Shown one piece after another: positions 54,099-62,872 of a DNA stretch of 64,000 nucleotides. The DNA lies in contig NZ_CAIT01000003.1 in assembly GCF_000296815.2 (NCBI RefSeq), positions 1-64,000 of the forward strand, in the 5' to 3' direction. The position numbers and the translations under genes were made by a program. Every line of letters begins with the position of its first letter. The first letter of the stretch is position 1. The stretch is from Fibrisoma limi BUZ 3. Its GTDB lineage: Bacteria > Bacteroidota > Bacteroidia > Cytophagales > Spirosomataceae. The notes under the pieces are model-generated. The model was not told the origin of the DNA, did not search any database, and worked only from the letters and a program-made list of their open reading frames with translations.

Positions 54099-54944
54099 TC
54101 AGACAGTACCAATTAGAGTTTCTTCGTTTTCAATCACCCTGCTTTTCCACTCTTCGGGCGTGAGATTACCCAATGACTCATGGGGTCTTCTTAGATTATA
54201 TTCCTCTATCCAATCGCTCGTCAATTGCCGGACCTGTTCAAGGTCAAAAAATAGGTAAGCATCCAAAATAGCCTCCCGGTATAGTCGATTGAACCGTTCA
54301 ACGTACCCATTTTGCATCGGTTTGCCTGGCTGGATGTATTGAATCTCAATCTTCTCGCCCCTACACCAAAGCTCAAAATCACCCGAAGTAAATTCCGGGC
54401 CATTGTCGGTTCGAATGGTCTTGGGCTTTCCTCGTTCTTTTATCACCCGTTCCAACGTTCGGATGATCCTTTTGCTGGAAAGTGAGGTGTCGATCTCAAT
54501 CGCCAGCACCTCCCTCGTACAATCATCGATGACGTTGAACGTCCGGAATTTACGGTTACCTACCATCGTATCACTCATGAAATCCATACTCCAACTGCTG
54601 TTAATTGCGGTCTGTTGTTGCAGCGGATGCTTCACTCGAGTTGGCAGCCTACGCTTCCCCTTACGTTTTCTATTCAGCTTGAGCAGTTTATAAATCCTAT
54701 ACACCTTTTTATGATTCCAGGTCTGGCCAGATCTTCGGATATAGGCAAACAGTTTCCGGAACCCATACGAAGGATGGGCAAAAGCCAAATCCTGCAATAC
54801 CTCAATCACAGCCGTATCATCCTTCCTGGTGTTATAATAGAATTGCGAACGCGGTAAAGACACTAGCTGACAGGCCCTGCTCACGGGAATAGCGTGCTCC
54901 TGAACAATCTCCTCGGCTAATTGCCTTTTGGTGGCAGGGCCCAA
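54099..54944 (-). CDS. IS3-family transposase OrfB (integrase domain)
   Basis: A 281-residue frame with an HTH_21-type N-terminal part (SYGFRKLFAYIRRSGQTWNHK) and an rve integrase core. The DDE residues lie in WSMDFMSD, TDNGPEF and NGYVERFNR, and the end RRPHESLGNLTPEEW is typical of the family. It starts with TTG inside the end of OrfA and is probably made as an OrfAB fusion by -1 slippage at the A7 run (T7 on the plus strand, 54947-54953), which shifts frame into KRLGPATKRQ. Confidence 0.93.
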   Translation of the reverse strand: MGPATKRQLAEEIVQEHAIPVSRACQLVSLPRSQFYYNTRKDDTAVIEVLQDLAFAHPSYGFRKLFAYIRRSGQTWNHKKVYRIYKLLKLNRKRKGKRRLPTRVKHPLQQQTAINSSWSMDFMSDTMVGNRKFRTFNVIDDCTREVLAIEIDTSLSSKRIIRTLERVIKERGKPKTIRTDNGPEFTSGDFELWCRGEKIEIQYIQPGKPMQNGYVERFNRLYREAILDAYLFFDLEQVRQLTSDWIEEYNLRRPHESLGNLTPEEWKSRVIENEETLIGTV

Positions 54945-55207
54945 CCTTTTTTTGTGAACAGATCCTTCAGGATTTGATTGTCCATCGCCAGATCAGCGTA
55001 CATCTTCTTCAAGCGAGCGTTCTCCTCTTCGAGGTCTTTGAGCCGTTTGACATCGGAAGCTTCCATACCACCATACTTGCTCTTCCAATTATAAAAAGTA
55101 GCTTCAGAAATGCCATGTTCGCGGCAAATTTCCTTGGTGGGGATGCCATTCTCCTGCTGCTTAAGGATTTTGACAATTTGGGATTCGGTGAATCGGGTCT
55201 TTTTCAT
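54917..55207 (-). CDS. IS3-family transposase OrfA
   Basis: A 96-residue HTH_Tnp_1 protein (KTRFTESQIVKILKQQENG, ISEATFYNWKSKYGGME) with a C-terminal leucine-zipper-like helix (KDLEEENARLKKMYADLAMD). It binds the IS ends and regulates transposition. It overlaps OrfB by 28 bases, and a run of seven A in the overlap is the likely frameshift site. Confidence 0.93.
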   Translation of the reverse strand: MKKTRFTESQIVKILKQQENGIPTKEICREHGISEATFYNWKSKYGGMEASDVKRLKDLEEENARLKKMYADLAMDNQILKDLFTKKGWALPPKGN

Positions 55208-55512
55208 GGGAATCAGTTTAAAATTAGCATTTTTCTCTAATTCAAAACTGTCCGAATTTTAGGGATACTTACACCGGCCGCTCGAAATGAGCAAGAAGAC
55301 GTTCAAGAAGGCGATGGGGGAGCTGTAAAAGGGGCGGGCGATCCGGGTTGAGCCGGATGAAGTTTATCAGGTTTAAAAATTCATCGCCCGGAAAACCGTA
55401 TTCGTCCTCGCCTTTGCCGGGTTGACTCCCCTTTGCCGGCAGCAGCCGCAGTCAGCATGTAGGTTTGAGTCGTAAAACAACGCCATGTGCTTGGCTCACA
55501 AACAACTACGGT

Positions 55513-55983
55513 ATGACGACGGCTGACATCCTATTACTACTGTTTATCATCAATCTGGGGACGGCTTTTGGGGCGGGGCTGTACGAGACCCGTATCATTC
55601 TGCCACAATGGTTTTATAAGTCGGCCGGTGATGGCTACCTCGTTAACACAGACGCTATGCGCACCGTTGACTCCGGTCGACAGTTTTGGGCGTTCGTTAC
55701 CACAGGGCCGCTTACCCTGATTACGTTGGCGAATCTCGTCGCGGCCTGGCAGTCAGCGCCACCCAGGCATGACTGGTGGCTGGCCGCTGCGTTGGTGGCC
55801 CTGGTCGAACGGATCAGTACGTTCGCGTTTTTTATTCCAACGGCTATCCGGCTCGAAAAATCGGACAGTCTTCCACTGGCTACCATCAGCCGTTCGGTCA
55901 GGTCATGGATGTCGCTCAATTACGTTCGAAGCGCGCTGACGCTGGTAGCGTGGATTTGTGCCCTGTGGGCGTTTTCGTTGTGA
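55513..55983 (+). CDS. DUF1772-like membrane protein
   Basis: A 156-residue integral membrane protein with four hydrophobic segments (about 5-25, 55-76, 83-105 and 133-152). The first carries NLGTAFGAGLYETRIILPQW, a pattern of DUF1772/anthrone-oxygenase-like proteins. The function in bacteria is unknown. ATG 55513 is preferred over an in-frame TTG at 55465. It lies directly downstream of the cvfB fragment, in the duplicated segment. Confidence 0.75.
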   Translation: MTTADILLLLFIINLGTAFGAGLYETRIILPQWFYKSAGDGYLVNTDAMRTVDSGRQFWAFVTTGPLTLITLANLVAAWQSAPPRHDWWLAAALVALVERISTFAFFIPTAIRLEKSDSLPLATISRSVRSWMSLNYVRSALTLVAWICALWAFSL

Positions 55984-55997
55984 GTCTGAATACGTAA

Positions 55998-56390
55998 TTA
56001 AAAATTCACGTCGATTACCAGCGAACCTTTATTGGCGGTTATTGGCTGGTAAATTAAAGGGAAATCCCGTGGTATCATTTCGCAGGTCATTTGCTTATCA
56101 ACAGCACCCGGAGGAAGTTTCAGCGTGTAAAACTCATTGCCAATGGGTAAGCCGCTACTGTCTTGCGTACCGTTAGGAATAAAGACTACTGCTCTGCCGT
56201 CGAGGTGGCCTTTCACGTGAATGACGGCGGGAGCATCAATGGTGGTTGTGAAATTGGTAGGCTTAACGGTAAATTCATGGCGCTTAGCTACATCGTCTAC
56301 GTCGAACGAAGACCCATTGCACCGCTTGAAATAGAGAAGTACACCCAAAAGGAGAATCACAACTAGGATGTACTTGTTCCTGATCACCAT
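55998..56390 (-). CDS. Hypothetical membrane-anchored protein, paralog B
   Basis: A 130-residue protein with an N-terminal membrane helix (YILVVILLLGVLLYF) followed by a beta-rich periplasmic part (FTVKPTNFTTTIDAPAVIHV) ending LIYQPITANKGSLVIDVNF. It is a diverged paralog of the 52245 protein. It lies upstream of, and directly adjacent to, the stop of the peptidase gene and is convergent with the DUF1772 gene. ATG 56390 is chosen because it puts the helix at the N-terminus. Confidence 0.65.
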   Translation of the reverse strand: MVIRNKYILVVILLLGVLLYFKRCNGSSFDVDDVAKRHEFTVKPTNFTTTIDAPAVIHVKGHLDGRAVVFIPNGTQDSSGLPIGNEFYTLKLPPGAVDKQMTCEMIPRDFPLIYQPITANKGSLVIDVNF

Positions 56391-56444
56391 GTCATATAAC
56401 GGTGTTGAGGCAGTATAAGCGTTCGTTTTGAATTGTAGCAAGCT

Positions 56445-57815
56445 CTACTTCACATACCCCAGCTTCCTGGGAATCGTATAAATCTCCGTCTGGCGGCCGT
56501 CGATGTAGCGGAAGTGCTGACCGTCGAACAGACCGTCTTCTTCGAGCATAATCCTGACGGTTTTCTTCCATTCCGGAATCTCCACGGCGGCATTCAGTTC
56601 AATCGAGTAGGCCGTGTTGGCGAACAACGGATAATCACCGGGGCCGGGAACGCCCTTCTGCTGGTCCCACAGGCCGATGGTCGGGCCAGCCGCGTGGCCA
56701 TGCACACCAATGGGGTGGGAGTAAATCGTGCCTTTGATGCCTTCTTTCTGGGCTTGCTCCAGGGCTTCTTTCAGTAACTGGTTGCCGGATTTTCCTGCCT
56801 GGAAGCGTTCGGTCAGAATGTCCTGAAGCCGATTCCCCTGCTGAAACGCTTTCTGAATGGCCATTGGTACCTCCGTCTCGCCGGGGCGCAGTACGTAGGC
56901 GTGTTGCTGCTGGTCGGTGTTCAGGCGGAGGTACGTAATGCCGAAATCCACGTGCAGCAGGTCGCCGGGCATGATTACTTCACCCGAGGGGCGCTTGGCG
57001 AAGGTGCGTAAGTGATCAAACTTTTTATCATCTGCCCGTTGTACGTCCACCGTCGGGTGGAACCAGGTATCCAGCCCCAGTTCCGTAATGCGCTGCCGAA
57101 ACCACCACACTACGTCGTCGGTCGTGGTGACGCCCGGCTGAATGACCTGCTCCGACAAGCCTTCCTGAACGATCTGGTGCGACAACCGGCAGATGAGCGG
57201 GTAGATGGCCAGTTCTTTCGCCGTCCGCGTTTCGAGCCAGCCGACCGCCAGTCGTTCGGCCGGGACGATGCGCTTCTGAAAGTCGGCGGGAAGTTTCGCC
57301 ATAAACTCGTCATATTCCGTATGGCTCAACCCATCAGCATGCCCATAGTTCTTCGATATGTTAAGGCCTATTTTTTTGGGATTACGTTTCTGGATAATGT
57401 CAGCCAGGGCGTCCCACTGATTCGGCCGAACGTCGATGTCCCACGCCCCCTTGAGCAGATTGCCTACGTCGTAGCGGGCAATGGCTAGCTTTTCAACGGG
57501 TTCCGGGGCGTCAGCGGACGGCTCTTTGCCCGTATCGAAAAAGACCATGATTGTCCGGCGACGGGCCGACAGCCAGGTCGACGGCAGCATCGTTTTCAGG
57601 ACGGGGTCCTCGTTGTATTCCCGCGAGATGATGACCCACATGTCGATGCCTTCGCGACGCATGAGCTGCGGCAGCAGGTTCGTGAAGCGGTCTTCCAGAA
57701 TCTCGTCGACTACCCGGGCGCGTTCCCGTTCAGACAGGATGGTGGGTTGGGGCTGTGCCTGAGCGAAAGCCCACGTTGTGCTGAGTGCGAAAAGAAGGTG
57801 TAGTAGTTTGGTCAT
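56445..57815 (-). CDS. Exported Xaa-Pro aminopeptidase-like M24 peptidase
   Basis: A 456-residue M24-family metallopeptidase with a signal peptide (MTKLLHLLFALSTTWAFAQA) and a creatinase N-terminal domain (REGIDMWVIISREYNEDPVL). The catalytic pita-bread domain has LLHVDFGITYLRL (metal ligand Asp), HPIGVHGHAAGP (metal-ligand type His), YSIELNAAVEIPEW and IMLEEDGLF (ligand Glu residues). It probably removes N-terminal residues before proline from peptides in the periplasm. A degenerate copy of its last 37 codons is found at 53912-54033. Confidence 0.85.
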   Translation of the reverse strand: MTKLLHLLFALSTTWAFAQAQPQPTILSERERARVVDEILEDRFTNLLPQLMRREGIDMWVIISREYNEDPVLKTMLPSTWLSARRRTIMVFFDTGKEPSADAPEPVEKLAIARYDVGNLLKGAWDIDVRPNQWDALADIIQKRNPKKIGLNISKNYGHADGLSHTEYDEFMAKLPADFQKRIVPAERLAVGWLETRTAKELAIYPLICRLSHQIVQEGLSEQVIQPGVTTTDDVVWWFRQRITELGLDTWFHPTVDVQRADDKKFDHLRTFAKRPSGEVIMPGDLLHVDFGITYLRLNTDQQQHAYVLRPGETEVPMAIQKAFQQGNRLQDILTERFQAGKSGNQLLKEALEQAQKEGIKGTIYSHPIGVHGHAAGPTIGLWDQQKGVPGPGDYPLFANTAYSIELNAAVEIPEWKKTVRIMLEEDGLFDGQHFRYIDGRQTEIYTIPRKLGYVK

Positions 57816-57929
57816 GCCGGACGTTCAACGTTTCTGGTTCAAAAATTCAGGTTCAACAAGTGGTAGGTTTACCAGTTCATGGCTCAAACCATGAAAATAC
57901 AAACTTTGAACTTGAATCCTACGCAAACG

Positions 57930-58763
57930 TTAAACTCCCGGACTAAATGCTTTCTCCATCTGGTCGTGAATCATACGGACGTAGCCGGTCGGGAACATGC
58001 GCGTTACCCAATCAATCTGGCGGGCGTCGGCACCAATCAGGACCCGGGCTTTGTTGCGTCGAACGCCTTCCCAGATCTGGCGGGCGGCTTCGTCGGCCGT
58101 GGTTCGGGCGGCTTTTTCAAAACTGGCGGCACTTTCTTTATGCATGGCTTTCGTTACGAATCCGCTTTTGCCGATACGGGCGTTAGAGGCAATGTTGGTT
58201 TTGATGCCGCCCGGATGCACGCAGGTAACGCCGATGTTGGTATCCAGTAATTCCATGCGTAGCGTGTCCGTGAAACCCCGGACGCCGAACTTGGCGGTGC
58301 AATAAGCCGATTGATTCATGACCCCGGCCAGCCCGAAAACACTGGATACGTTGACGATGTGCCCTTCGTTCTGCATGATCAGATACGGCAAAAACGCTTT
58401 CGTCATCCGGATCACACCCCACAGGTTGATACTGAGCAGCCACTCGAAATCGTCCAGTTCAGTTTCGGAGAAGGGGCCGCTGCCCAGGGCTACACCAGCG
58501 TTGTTGACCAGAATCAGCCGGCGGTCGTCGAGGGTAGGGAGGGTATCTTCGGCGAAGAGCCGAATCGCCAGGGCGTCAGATACGTCGAGCGGTTGGGTGT
58601 CTACATTATCGCCGGCCAGCCGGGCGGTTTCGGCCAGGGCGTCTTCGTTTATGTCGGTGGCAATAACCTGAGCGCCTTTGGCTGCGGCCTGGATGGTAAG
58701 CTGACGGCCAATGCCGGAGCCGGCACCGGTGATGATGACAGTTGCATTTTCAAAAGGTGTCAT
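57930..58763 (-). CDS. SDR-family oxidoreductase
   Basis: A 277-residue short-chain dehydrogenase/reductase. The NAD(P)-binding motif is TGAGSGIG (12-19), followed by LVNNAGVALG, the catalytic pair Tyr154/Lys158 in SAYCTAKFG, and the PG motif in CVHPGGIKTN. It is cytosolic and probably oxidises or reduces a small alcohol or ketone; the substrate is unknown. A palindrome follows upstream (58771-58849). Confidence 0.9.
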   Translation of the reverse strand: MTPFENATVIITGAGSGIGRQLTIQAAAKGAQVIATDINEDALAETARLAGDNVDTQPLDVSDALAIRLFAEDTLPTLDDRRLILVNNAGVALGSGPFSETELDDFEWLLSINLWGVIRMTKAFLPYLIMQNEGHIVNVSSVFGLAGVMNQSAYCTAKFGVRGFTDTLRMELLDTNIGVTCVHPGGIKTNIASNARIGKSGFVTKAMHKESAASFEKAARTTADEAARQIWEGVRRNKARVLIGADARQIDWVTRMFPTGYVRMIHDQMEKAFSPGV

Positions 58764-58770
58764 GAGTTTA

Positions 58771-58849
58771 ATTTGACGTTGTAGTTCGAGCCGGGCATAC
58801 GGGCTCGCCTGTCAAACTACAAACTTCAGACCCGAACTACAAACGTCAA
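58771..58849. repeat. Intergenic inverted repeat
   Basis: The sequence from 58771 (ATTTGACGTTGTAGTTCG) pairs with the 58833-58851 region (one extra base). It lies upstream of the SDR gene and downstream of the maltokinase gene, so it could terminate the latter. Confidence 0.5.
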
Positions 58850-58867
58850 ATGATAAACCACTACATT

Positions 58868-60532
58868 TTAACTGCTCTTGTCTGTCAGTAAACCGGTTTG
58901 TAACATGGGGATTTCCTCTACGTGGCCCATGTCGCTCAGGCGGATTTTCTCAATCTCCCGAATGACGTCGATGATGCCCTTGAGGGGAATTTTCACCCAG
59001 GAAGGCCGGTAGCTGATCTCATAGCCGAGTTCATAAACGGCCTTTTCGAGCAGGTAAACCAGCAATAGGAAGTTCACCTCACTGTTGTTTTTGAACAGCG
59101 GGTGTGGTGTGCCGAACTGATCCAGATAGGCATTCAGGAACGTATCCCGAATCAGATAGAACCAGCGGTCAGAAACGCGTTGCAGATGCGCCGGGTCGAT
59201 GCCCTCCGTCTCGGAAGAGTTGAATAGTTTGGCGCTCACGGCGTAGTGATACGACCGGATCATGCCCGCTACGTCTTTGAGGGGGGAATGCTTTATCTTC
59301 CGATCCGAGATGCTGCTTTCGGGCTCACCTTCAAAATCGATGATGACGAAATCGCTACCCGCAGCCAGAACCTGACCCAGGTGATAGTCGCCGTGAATCC
59401 GAATCCGCAGCGAACTAAGCGGCCGGGTTCGGAAATCGTCGATGAACTGGTCGATCATCTCCTTGGCTTCCATAAACACCCAGGCCTGCCGCTGCGCCAG
59501 CGGGTCCAGCTTGGTGTAGTTATCGACCAGCAGAGCGTATCGGCGTTCGAGCAGGCTTTCCAGGCGTCGGATGATGAAGTTGCGGTATTCGTCCGTAAAC
59601 GGCTCGGGGGCAAACTCTGGTTCAGCATCCGGTTTGTAGAGGCTACAGTGCATCTCGCCGGTCCGTTTGCCCAGCAACTCAACCCGGTCGAACACGTCCT
59701 CCCGAATGGCAAACATCCGGTGGGGCACGGCGTACAGGAAGTCGTTGAGGTAATCGCCGGTCTGCATCCAGCTATCTTTGTCGTTGGGAACCATGCGCTG
59801 CACCATACCCAGCGTAATCTCGGTTTCCGGGCGCTGCCACACAATACTGCCCCCAAACGCCGGGATGTGCTGAAAACCGCCAACCTCCGTCAGAAACGCT
59901 ACCATTTCTACTTCCGGGTTAGTTTCCTGGAAGAGTTTGCGGTAAAGTTTCATGAAGTATTTATCGCCGAAGACCATGGCCGAATTACTCGAATCGACCG
60001 GCAGCACCCGCGACGGCAGCGCGCCATCGCCCTCCTCGAGACCTTTCCCCCGGTTAAAAACCAATTGGCCGTCGGTTTGGGGGATGATCTGATCCGTGTG
60101 AATGGCCGTAAACAGCGCCTGCCGGAATCGGTCGTCATAAATGGCGTCGATCAGTACGCCGGGATACTCACCCAGAACAGCTTCGCCAATTCGGCCTTTA
60201 TCGGGAATGTCGGCCAGCCGAAACGGCAGTTCCCGGGCCGTATGATCGGCTACGAACGACACCGGCAGCAGGTACCGCTCCGGCTCGCCGTCGGTATAGC
60301 GGGCTTCCAGAATCAACAGGTACGCGACATCTGGTTCGTCGGTCCGGCCTGGAAGGGGCAGGGGATGCACCACCGGAATCGAGAAACCGGCCTGATGCCG
60401 GGCTTTGCCCGCAAACCAGCGGCAGGTATTGACGTAGGAAGGCAATAACGTTTCGGCCAGGGCCGGCCAGAACGTAGCATCATTGGCGAGGGTAGACCAA
60501 GTAGTTGATGAAGTTAGAGGTTGAGAGGACAT
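58868..60532 (-). CDS. Maltokinase (trehalose synthase-associated, Mak/Pep2)
   Basis: A 554-residue kinase-like protein of the maltokinase family, which phosphorylates maltose to maltose 1-phosphate, the substrate of GlgE. The N-terminal cap (LPSYVNTCRWFAGKARHQAG) and the phosphotransferase core (LRIRIHGDYHLGQVLAAGSDFVIIDFEGEP, with the catalytic His-Asp region and metal-binding Asp) are typical. In many genomes it is fused to or next to TreS. Here it is a separate gene, 130 bases downstream of GlgE, with a hairpin between. Confidence 0.9.
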   Translation of the reverse strand: MSSQPLTSSTTWSTLANDATFWPALAETLLPSYVNTCRWFAGKARHQAGFSIPVVHPLPLPGRTDEPDVAYLLILEARYTDGEPERYLLPVSFVADHTARELPFRLADIPDKGRIGEAVLGEYPGVLIDAIYDDRFRQALFTAIHTDQIIPQTDGQLVFNRGKGLEEGDGALPSRVLPVDSSNSAMVFGDKYFMKLYRKLFQETNPEVEMVAFLTEVGGFQHIPAFGGSIVWQRPETEITLGMVQRMVPNDKDSWMQTGDYLNDFLYAVPHRMFAIREDVFDRVELLGKRTGEMHCSLYKPDAEPEFAPEPFTDEYRNFIIRRLESLLERRYALLVDNYTKLDPLAQRQAWVFMEAKEMIDQFIDDFRTRPLSSLRIRIHGDYHLGQVLAAGSDFVIIDFEGEPESSISDRKIKHSPLKDVAGMIRSYHYAVSAKLFNSSETEGIDPAHLQRVSDRWFYLIRDTFLNAYLDQFGTPHPLFKNNSEVNFLLLVYLLEKAVYELGYEISYRPSWVKIPLKGIIDVIREIEKIRLSDMGHVEEIPMLQTGLLTDKSS

Positions 60533-60614
60533 AGGCGCTGAACGAAATTAAAACACACGTGTGTAGTGTCACATAGAACATACAACTAATGATTTAGGGC
60601 CCTTGTTAGCCAAA

Positions 60615-60642
60615 ACGCCCGGCTTCTACAAACCGGGCGTTA
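60615..60642 (-). terminator. Hairpin between GlgE and maltokinase
   Basis: AACGCCCGG pairs perfectly with CCGGGCGTT across a 10-base loop, 21 bases after the GlgE stop on the minus strand. A short T tract follows. It may limit read-through into the maltokinase gene. Confidence 0.65.
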
Positions 60643-60663
60643 TCAAACCTCTTGCTGAAGCGC

Positions 60664-62727
60664 TTACAGCAGGTCTATGCGGAACAGGTGCATCGGCAGC
60701 GTGTAGGGGTCCAGCTCAACGTAATTCCACTCGCCCCGCCAGGTGTAATAGGCACCTGTAAGCAGGTCGTACACTACGTATTCCTGGTCCGGCTGAATGT
60801 TCAATTCCCAGATGGGAACCTGCACCATGCCTGCCCGGCGGCTGTAGGCATCGGTGTTGACGACAATCAGCAGGCGGTTTTGTTCGGCCACTTTCACATA
60901 AGCCATGATCGCATCGTCGCTGACGGAGCAGAACGTGATGTTGTTGGTCTTCTGCAACGCTGCGTTTTCGTGCCGGATGCGGTTGGTCAGGCCAATGAGG
61001 TACGTTAGTTTGTTGGTCCGTCCCCAGTCCCAGTAGCGTACCTCGTATTTCTCGGAGTTGAGGTATTCTTCCTTGTTGGGGAAGGGAATGTGTTCCATCA
61101 GTTCGAACGATGGGCCGTAGATACCGTAGTTGCTCGACAGCGTAGCGGCCAGGAAATAGCGAATCAGGAACTGCGGTTCGTGGCCCCCCTGCAAGATATA
61201 CGGGTTGATGTCGTGCGTGGTCGGCCAGAAGTTCGGGCGGAAGTAGTACTTCATCTCGCTCTGCGTCAGCTCGGTCATATACTCCTGCAACTCCTGCTTG
61301 TTGTTACGCCAGGTGTAATACGTGTACGAATGCGCAAAGCCACGCTTGGCCAGCTCCTGCATCACCTTTGGCTTCGTGAAGGCTTCCGACAGGAAGATCA
61401 TATCGGGGTACTCTTTCTTGACTTCGGCAATCACCCATTCCCAGAACGCAAACGGTTTGGTGTGCGGGTTGTCGACGCGGATCATCCGAACGCCCCATTC
61501 GCCCCAGAGCAGCAGCACGCGCCGGAGTTCCAGCCAGAGGTTCTGCCAGTCTTCGGTTTCAAAGTAAACGGGGTAGATGTCCTGATACTTCTTCGGCGGA
61601 TTCTCGGCGTACTGAATAGTACCGTCAGGGCGCTTCTTGAACCATTCGGGGTGTTCTTTCGCCCACGGATGGTCGGGCGAGCACTGAATGGCCAGGTCCA
61701 TCGCTACTTCCATGCCGTAGTTTCTGGCGACGGCGATCAGGTGTTTGAAATCGTCCAGCGTACCCAGTTCAGGGTGGATCGCATCGTGCCCTCCCAGCTC
61801 CGAACCGATACCGTACGGAACGCCCGGATCGCCCGGCTGCGACACCACGGAGTTGTTCTTGCCCTTGCGGTGCGATGTGCCAATGGGGTGAATCGGAGGC
61901 AGATACAGTACGTCGAAGCCCATGCCTGAAATGCGCGGCAGCAAGGCTTCTACGTCCCGGAAAGTGCCGTGGTGGCCCTCCTCGCGCGCAGCCGACCGAG
62001 GGAACAGGCAATACCAGGTGCTGAACCCGGCTCTTGGGCGGTCTACTTCAACGGCCAGTTCGGGCGCATGACGGGTAGGGTACTGGCGCTCGGGATACAG
62101 GTGAGCGTAATGCAAAAACTGCTCGCTTTCGGCGAAGGAGACCGCTTCGTTGTAGTTATTGCCCTCAGCATCGGCCGAGCCGGTACGGAATAAGGTCGCG
62201 ATCCGGTACAGTTCAGCCTCATCGTGGGCGTTGCCGGCCTGTCGACCGGCCCGTTGTGCCATGCCTTCGACGTAGGTAGCCCCGGCCAGCAGTTCGCTCG
62301 TAATACGCTGCCCGTCGGCAACTTTCAGGTGGATTTCGTGCTGCCACGATGCCGGATGGTCGACCCACGCTTCAATGGTGTAATGATACCGCCCCTGTTT
62401 TTCTACCACAAAGGCTCCGCCCCAGCGGTCGTTGATGATCAGTGCCATCGGTGTTTCCTGCCAGGTGTTGTCGTCGCCGTGTTTGTACAACAGACGGGCC
62501 GCCAGGTAATCGTGGCCATCCGCAAAGATGTCGGCTTCAACGGCTATAACATCGCCGGGTACGGCTTTGATGGGGAAGCGCCCACCGTCGATTTCAGGCG
62601 TTACGCGCTCAATGACGACGCGCTGCTGACCCTGAATGCCGGAAAGTGTAGTCTGAAGAGCAAGCTCAGCGTTGGACTGGGGAGCGCGTTTTTTAGTCGG
62701 CTTCTTAGCCGTGGTTGGTGTGCTCAT
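60664..62727 (-). CDS. glgE: Alpha-1,4-glucan:maltose-1-phosphate maltosyltransferase
   Basis: A 687-residue GH13 enzyme that adds maltosyl units from maltose 1-phosphate to alpha-1,4-glucan. The N-terminal domain (VVIERVTPEIDGGRFPIKA) and the barrel match GlgE: DVLYLPPIHPIGTSHRKGKN, nucleophile Asp419 in RMIRVDNPHTKP and acid/base Glu448 in FLSEAFTKP, 29 residues apart as in Streptomyces GlgE. An N-terminal basic tail (KKPTKKRAPQ) is extra. It forms the GlgE pathway with the maltokinase downstream and GlgB at 49-51 kb; TreS is not in the window. Confidence 0.95.
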   Translation of the reverse strand: MSTPTTAKKPTKKRAPQSNAELALQTTLSGIQGQQRVVIERVTPEIDGGRFPIKAVPGDVIAVEADIFADGHDYLAARLLYKHGDDNTWQETPMALIINDRWGGAFVVEKQGRYHYTIEAWVDHPASWQHEIHLKVADGQRITSELLAGATYVEGMAQRAGRQAGNAHDEAELYRIATLFRTGSADAEGNNYNEAVSFAESEQFLHYAHLYPERQYPTRHAPELAVEVDRPRAGFSTWYCLFPRSAAREEGHHGTFRDVEALLPRISGMGFDVLYLPPIHPIGTSHRKGKNNSVVSQPGDPGVPYGIGSELGGHDAIHPELGTLDDFKHLIAVARNYGMEVAMDLAIQCSPDHPWAKEHPEWFKKRPDGTIQYAENPPKKYQDIYPVYFETEDWQNLWLELRRVLLLWGEWGVRMIRVDNPHTKPFAFWEWVIAEVKKEYPDMIFLSEAFTKPKVMQELAKRGFAHSYTYYTWRNNKQELQEYMTELTQSEMKYYFRPNFWPTTHDINPYILQGGHEPQFLIRYFLAATLSSNYGIYGPSFELMEHIPFPNKEEYLNSEKYEVRYWDWGRTNKLTYLIGLTNRIRHENAALQKTNNITFCSVSDDAIMAYVKVAEQNRLLIVVNTDAYSRRAGMVQVPIWELNIQPDQEYVVYDLLTGAYYTWRGEWNYVELDPYTLPMHLFRIDLL

Positions 62728-62872
62728 CGCAGCTTCTGGTCGGTTGGTATTAAAAATTATACCGAAATACTACCGACAATGTTACAAAAAAGTAGGTTGT
62801 TGTAGTGTGAACATCAATCAGCAGCCTACGGCAACGTAGGGTTATGGTCTTACTGGTTAACTAAAATGAGTT

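Larger units (their letters stand above)
54082..55273 (-). mobile_element. IS3-family insertion sequence
   Basis: A 1,192-bp element with imperfect terminal inverted repeats (TGTAAGTAcCCCTAA at the left, TGTAAGTAtCCCTAA at the right), two overlapping transposase frames on the minus strand and a 4-bp target duplication CCGG (54078-54081 and 55274-55277). The length and two-frame layout are typical of IS3. It sits in a cvfB pseudogene fragment and appears intact. Confidence 0.92.
54030..55376 (+). pseudogene. Fragment of the 3' end of cvfB, interrupted by an IS3-family element
   Basis: 54030-54081 plus 55278-55376 reconstruct the last ~50 codons of cvfB (FLSLNDESAP, then LEMSKKTFKKAMGEL and a stop at GEL, followed by RAIRVEPDE). 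The IS is inserted between them. With the IS and one CCGG copy removed, the join aligns to cvfB with no gap. An internal stop and missing 5' end show it is non-functional. Confidence 0.85.

Noticed and set aside
53909-54112. Short minus-strand frame as a real gene
   Set aside because: It is a chimera of the peptidase 3' remnant, the cvfB remnant and the IS left end, so it is a pseudogene region.
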